Origin: Gymnorhina tibicen
Taxonomy: Eukaryota > Chordata > Aves > Passeriformes > Artamidae
Assembly (NCBI GenBank): GCA_013399875.1
Contig: VXAZ01009328.1
Location: 310,001-374,000, forward strand
DNA length: 64,000 bases
Direction: 5' to 3'
Part shown: positions 61,601-64,000 of the stretch, piece by piece
Position numbering within the stretch: the stretch's first letter is position 1
How the letters are laid out: the number at the start of each line of letters is the position of its first letter
Notes under the pieces: generated by a model
What the model was told of the DNA's origin: nothing
The model's input: only the letters and a program-made list of their open reading frames with translations
Database searches by the model: none
Position numbers and translations under genes: made by a program

Positions 61601-63593
61601 GAAAGCTCTTTACTACAAATGTTTTAAAAACTTCATTATAAAGACTAGTCTAGATGTACAGTTATGTTAACTTTGTCTCCATTTTTCATCTGTAAGAAAG
61701 AAACATCTTTTTTATATGAGTACATATTGAGAAAGAAAATATTTTAGGCATGATATATAGAAATGTAAAATAAAATTAGAAAAATATTTTTTTTCCAGAT
61801 TATGTTTCGTTAATTTTTTTTTTTTGGTGTTAAAACTACTCAAAAATATTTCATTGTTTTAGGTGTTGGGATGAGTGGTTTTTTTTCATTTCTCTTGGAA
61901 ACTGAGTTTGCTGCTAAGGGTTGCTTCTGCCCTCAACACGGAAGCCTTGAAGGGGGGTTTTGAATTGTGTCAGTTGAAGGCAGTCTGAAATGCACATTAA
62001 ATATTTCAAGGCTGAATAGCAAAACTAGTATTTGTGCTGCTAGTTATGTTATATTTACCTTCTATTAAAAATTGCTAGCTTATACAAATTATACTATACT
62101 ATATTACAAGTGGATCAATCTTGCCAAATAAAGTTCAAACACAAGAGTTTCTCAGTTTGACTGTAATTTGAAAGAAATCCCTAGTCTTTTCCTTTGCCTT
62201 AAAGTAATTGCTAAGAGCACTATAAGATATAATTTGTCTTGTTTACAAATCATCAGAAAATAACATGTTTTACTCCTATAAATAGTCTGGTTGATAGATT
62301 GAATTTTACGTAGAGTGTCTTGGCATGACTATATTTTCTCCAACTTGGACAATGCACTTGCATACTGTAGTCTCCCTAAAGTGATTTAGACAGTTTCCAT
62401 TTTATCTCCAACTCATTTTTAATTAATATTTGATATCTGAATGAATTTTTTTAATGAATATTTAATTTTAGTGTAACTCTGATACCTGAATTGACAAACT
62501 ATGGATTGGAGGTACTTTGTCAGATTAGCAGAATAATAAATATAACCACTGTATGTACTGGTATACATTTATGTAAAATTACAAATGGTGTGGGAGAAGG
62601 AATGTCTTTCTATAATTATTTGAAAGAAAAAATTAACCAAGGGCCAGAAAAAGTACGTAGTCTGTTGGAAATTAGTTTAAAGAACTATTTAGGTGAATAT
62701 TGAGTGGAAAATATGCTATCTAGCAGCTTTAGTAGGTTATGCAATAGCTTTTTAAAGAGAAACAGTTGAAGTCTTCTCATTTGAGATAAAGTTTCAGATG
62801 ACAGAAAAATAAAAATTATACTGTAGGGAACCGTTTCAACCTGGTAGAGAGACACAAAAAAATGGTCTAAGAAATGTTTTTCTTTCTCAGTTTCTATGCT
62901 CCTATGAAAATATTTCTCTAATATTAGAGTATCTATCTGTGTGAAACATAGTGGCAACACAAGCTGTTCCCTTTCTTCTGTATAGGAGATGGAAGGGGAA
63001 TGGAGAACTGGATAATAATATAAAAGGACAAATGGCTAGACCAGTTATAGATATAAAAATAGCAGTCATATTTGAATCTGCATATATTATATTGACAGGC
63101 ACCACACACAAAAGAGACATTTTGGAATGTTACATTGGGAAACAATCCTATTCTTAAACACTGAAGAACAATAATCTCAAAACTGCTCTGATATTTCTTA
63201 GCCAAGCTCCCTCCTACTATGAACACAAGCAGAGAGAAAATGTAATAAAATTATGAACAAAATCCATGATACATAAACAGGAGAAAATAGGCTTAATAGG
63301 ATAAGAAAAGTGTCTCTTACAGTTTTTTCAGTTCCAATTCTTCCCAAAATACAGTGTGGACAATGACTGGTTGTATGTGTTTTTAGAGGGGAGAAATCTG
63401 TGATCAATTAAAAGAGTTCACACACAGGGGGTTTTTTTGAGTCTATCTGAAACTATCCTCACCTCAACAGATGTGTGCAGGAGCCATTAGAATGCCTTTA
63501 TCCTGTCTGTCAAATCTTTTTTAGTATCTTGTTGTAAAACCCAAAAGGAATAGACTGACTGTCTCAACACTGTCATTTTCTCTTTTTCTGCAG
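58617..63593. other. Non-coding stretch, with one coding-like patch
   Basis: No gene was recognised. A patch at about 60990-61370 has several overlapping frames with few stops and protein-like composition (see that entry). The remainder is AT-rich with short frames only. Confidence 0.45.
60990..61372 (+). pseudogene. Coding-like patch, possible processed pseudogene
   Basis: Three + strand segments look protein-like but sit in different frames. One reads C-D-M-E-K-E-C-W-F-D-C-V-C-E-S-L-K-D-R-W (about 61030-61090), one D-K-L-Y-K-D-N-D-L-G-K-V-S-R-S-K (about 61110-61160), and one G-S-G-K-T-A-A-L-V-G-D-V-P-K-T (about 61270-61315) continuing E-K-L-K-E-E-E-K to a stop near 61362. The minus strand is also open at 60953-61177. 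No family was recognised, and no poly(A) tail or target duplication is visible. Low stop density from higher G+C could explain it. Confidence 0.15.
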
Positions 63594-63722
63594 AATACAA
63601 AAGTCACCAAACAGACGAGCACAACTGACCGACTGACTCATCATCAACAGATTTGTCACTGCTTGAGATGACATTTTGGGTAGTTAGAATCTGAAGGCCC
63701 GAGTCCCAGATCAAAGTAGTAG
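63594..63722 (+). other. Candidate non-coding or 5' UTR exon
   Basis: A 129-bp block is preceded by a strong acceptor (attttctctttttctgcag, ending at 63593) and followed by a strong donor (tag/gtaagaaaa at 63723). All three frames contain stops within the first half, so as an internal exon it would be untranslated. Its base composition (many CA/GA words) differs from the AT-rich flanks. If real it belongs to a + strand transcript continuing beyond the window, possibly a gene's 5' UTR or a lncRNA. Splice-like signals also occur by chance in 64 kb. Confidence 0.3.
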
Positions 63723-63831
63723 GTAAGAAAAAAAACCTCTAAAATTTAATTTTATGATTCCCTTCACACAGTGGTCTGATGGAAAGCTAGAATGATATTG
63801 TATTTGTAATGAGCATCTATCTATCCACTAT

Positions 63832-63951
63832 CCCATGTGGAGCTCTGAGCAATCTGATCTAGTGAAAGGTGTCCCTGTCCATAGTGTGATGATTGGAACA
63901 AGATGATCTTTAAGATCCCTTCCAACGCAAGCCATTCTATGATTCTATAAT
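63832..63951 (+). mobile_element. CR1 LINE, 3' ~120 bp
   Basis: It contains 'tgagcaatctgatctagtga' and 'aggtgtccctgtcc', the 3' UTR block 'agatgatctttaagatccc' and 'ttccaacgcaagccattc', and the terminal repeat tatgattctataat. Strong similarity to the 3' end of the 6691-6984 copy indicates the same or a close subfamily. Confidence 0.93.
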
Positions 63952-64000
63952 ATTTTTGGAATTACCTGCATGCTGCTTGTCTCTCATTTTCCATTTGAAT

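Noticed and set aside
1..64000. CRISPR array, operons or prophage
   Set aside because: No regularly spaced direct repeats with unique spacers and no prokaryotic gene organisation; CR1 and LTR content points to a bird nuclear genome.

Overview
This window looks like vertebrate nuclear DNA, most likely from a bird. It is AT-rich with no bacterial-style coding density, and its dominant repeats are 5'-truncated CR1 LINEs ending in the ATTCTATG/ATTCTGTG-type 3' repeats typical of birds and other sauropsids. At least three solo LTRs of endogenous retroviruses are present. Two have the terminal sequences and 5-bp target duplications of class III (ERVL-type) families that I associate with songbirds; that narrower placement is inference.

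I find no conventional protein-coding gene. The window reads as a gene desert or the inside of a very long intron. Ten CR1 pieces were recognised: four on + (about 4.7, 6.8, 14.3-16.0 and 63.9 kb) and six on - (about 12.5, 28.9, 30.7-32.0, 48.3, 52.3 and 58.4 kb). The longest two, 14.3-16.0 kb (+) and 30.7-32.0 kb (-), retain decayed reverse-transcriptase coding sequence.

Retroviral material: a solo LTR at 35766-36377 (TSD CTTTT) with an older fragment of the same family at 2152-2245; a 1.39-kb solo LTR at 42631-44024 (TSD TCCCC); a 379-bp LTR at 48863-49241 (probable imperfect 4-bp TSD); and a badly decayed pol remnant, with RNase H recognisable at about 22.57-22.88 kb and a possible integrase start at about 23.73-23.97 kb. 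None of the solo LTRs flanks the pol remnant, so these are separate events.

Two places may hold host transcripts. One is a 63-codon ATG frame at 57340-57531 that would encode a signal-peptide-like stretch plus a Cys-rich tail ending in Cys-Cys, with an in-frame splice acceptor before the tail (weakly defensin-like). The other is a 129-bp sequence with strong acceptor and donor sites and stops in all frames at 63594-63722, which could be a non-coding or 5' UTR exon of a gene beyond the right edge. Neither is certain. The rest is AT-rich sequence with microsatellites, low-complexity tracts, short tandem duplications and a few striking inverted repeats, including a side-by-side pair of perfect hairpins at 42253-42311.
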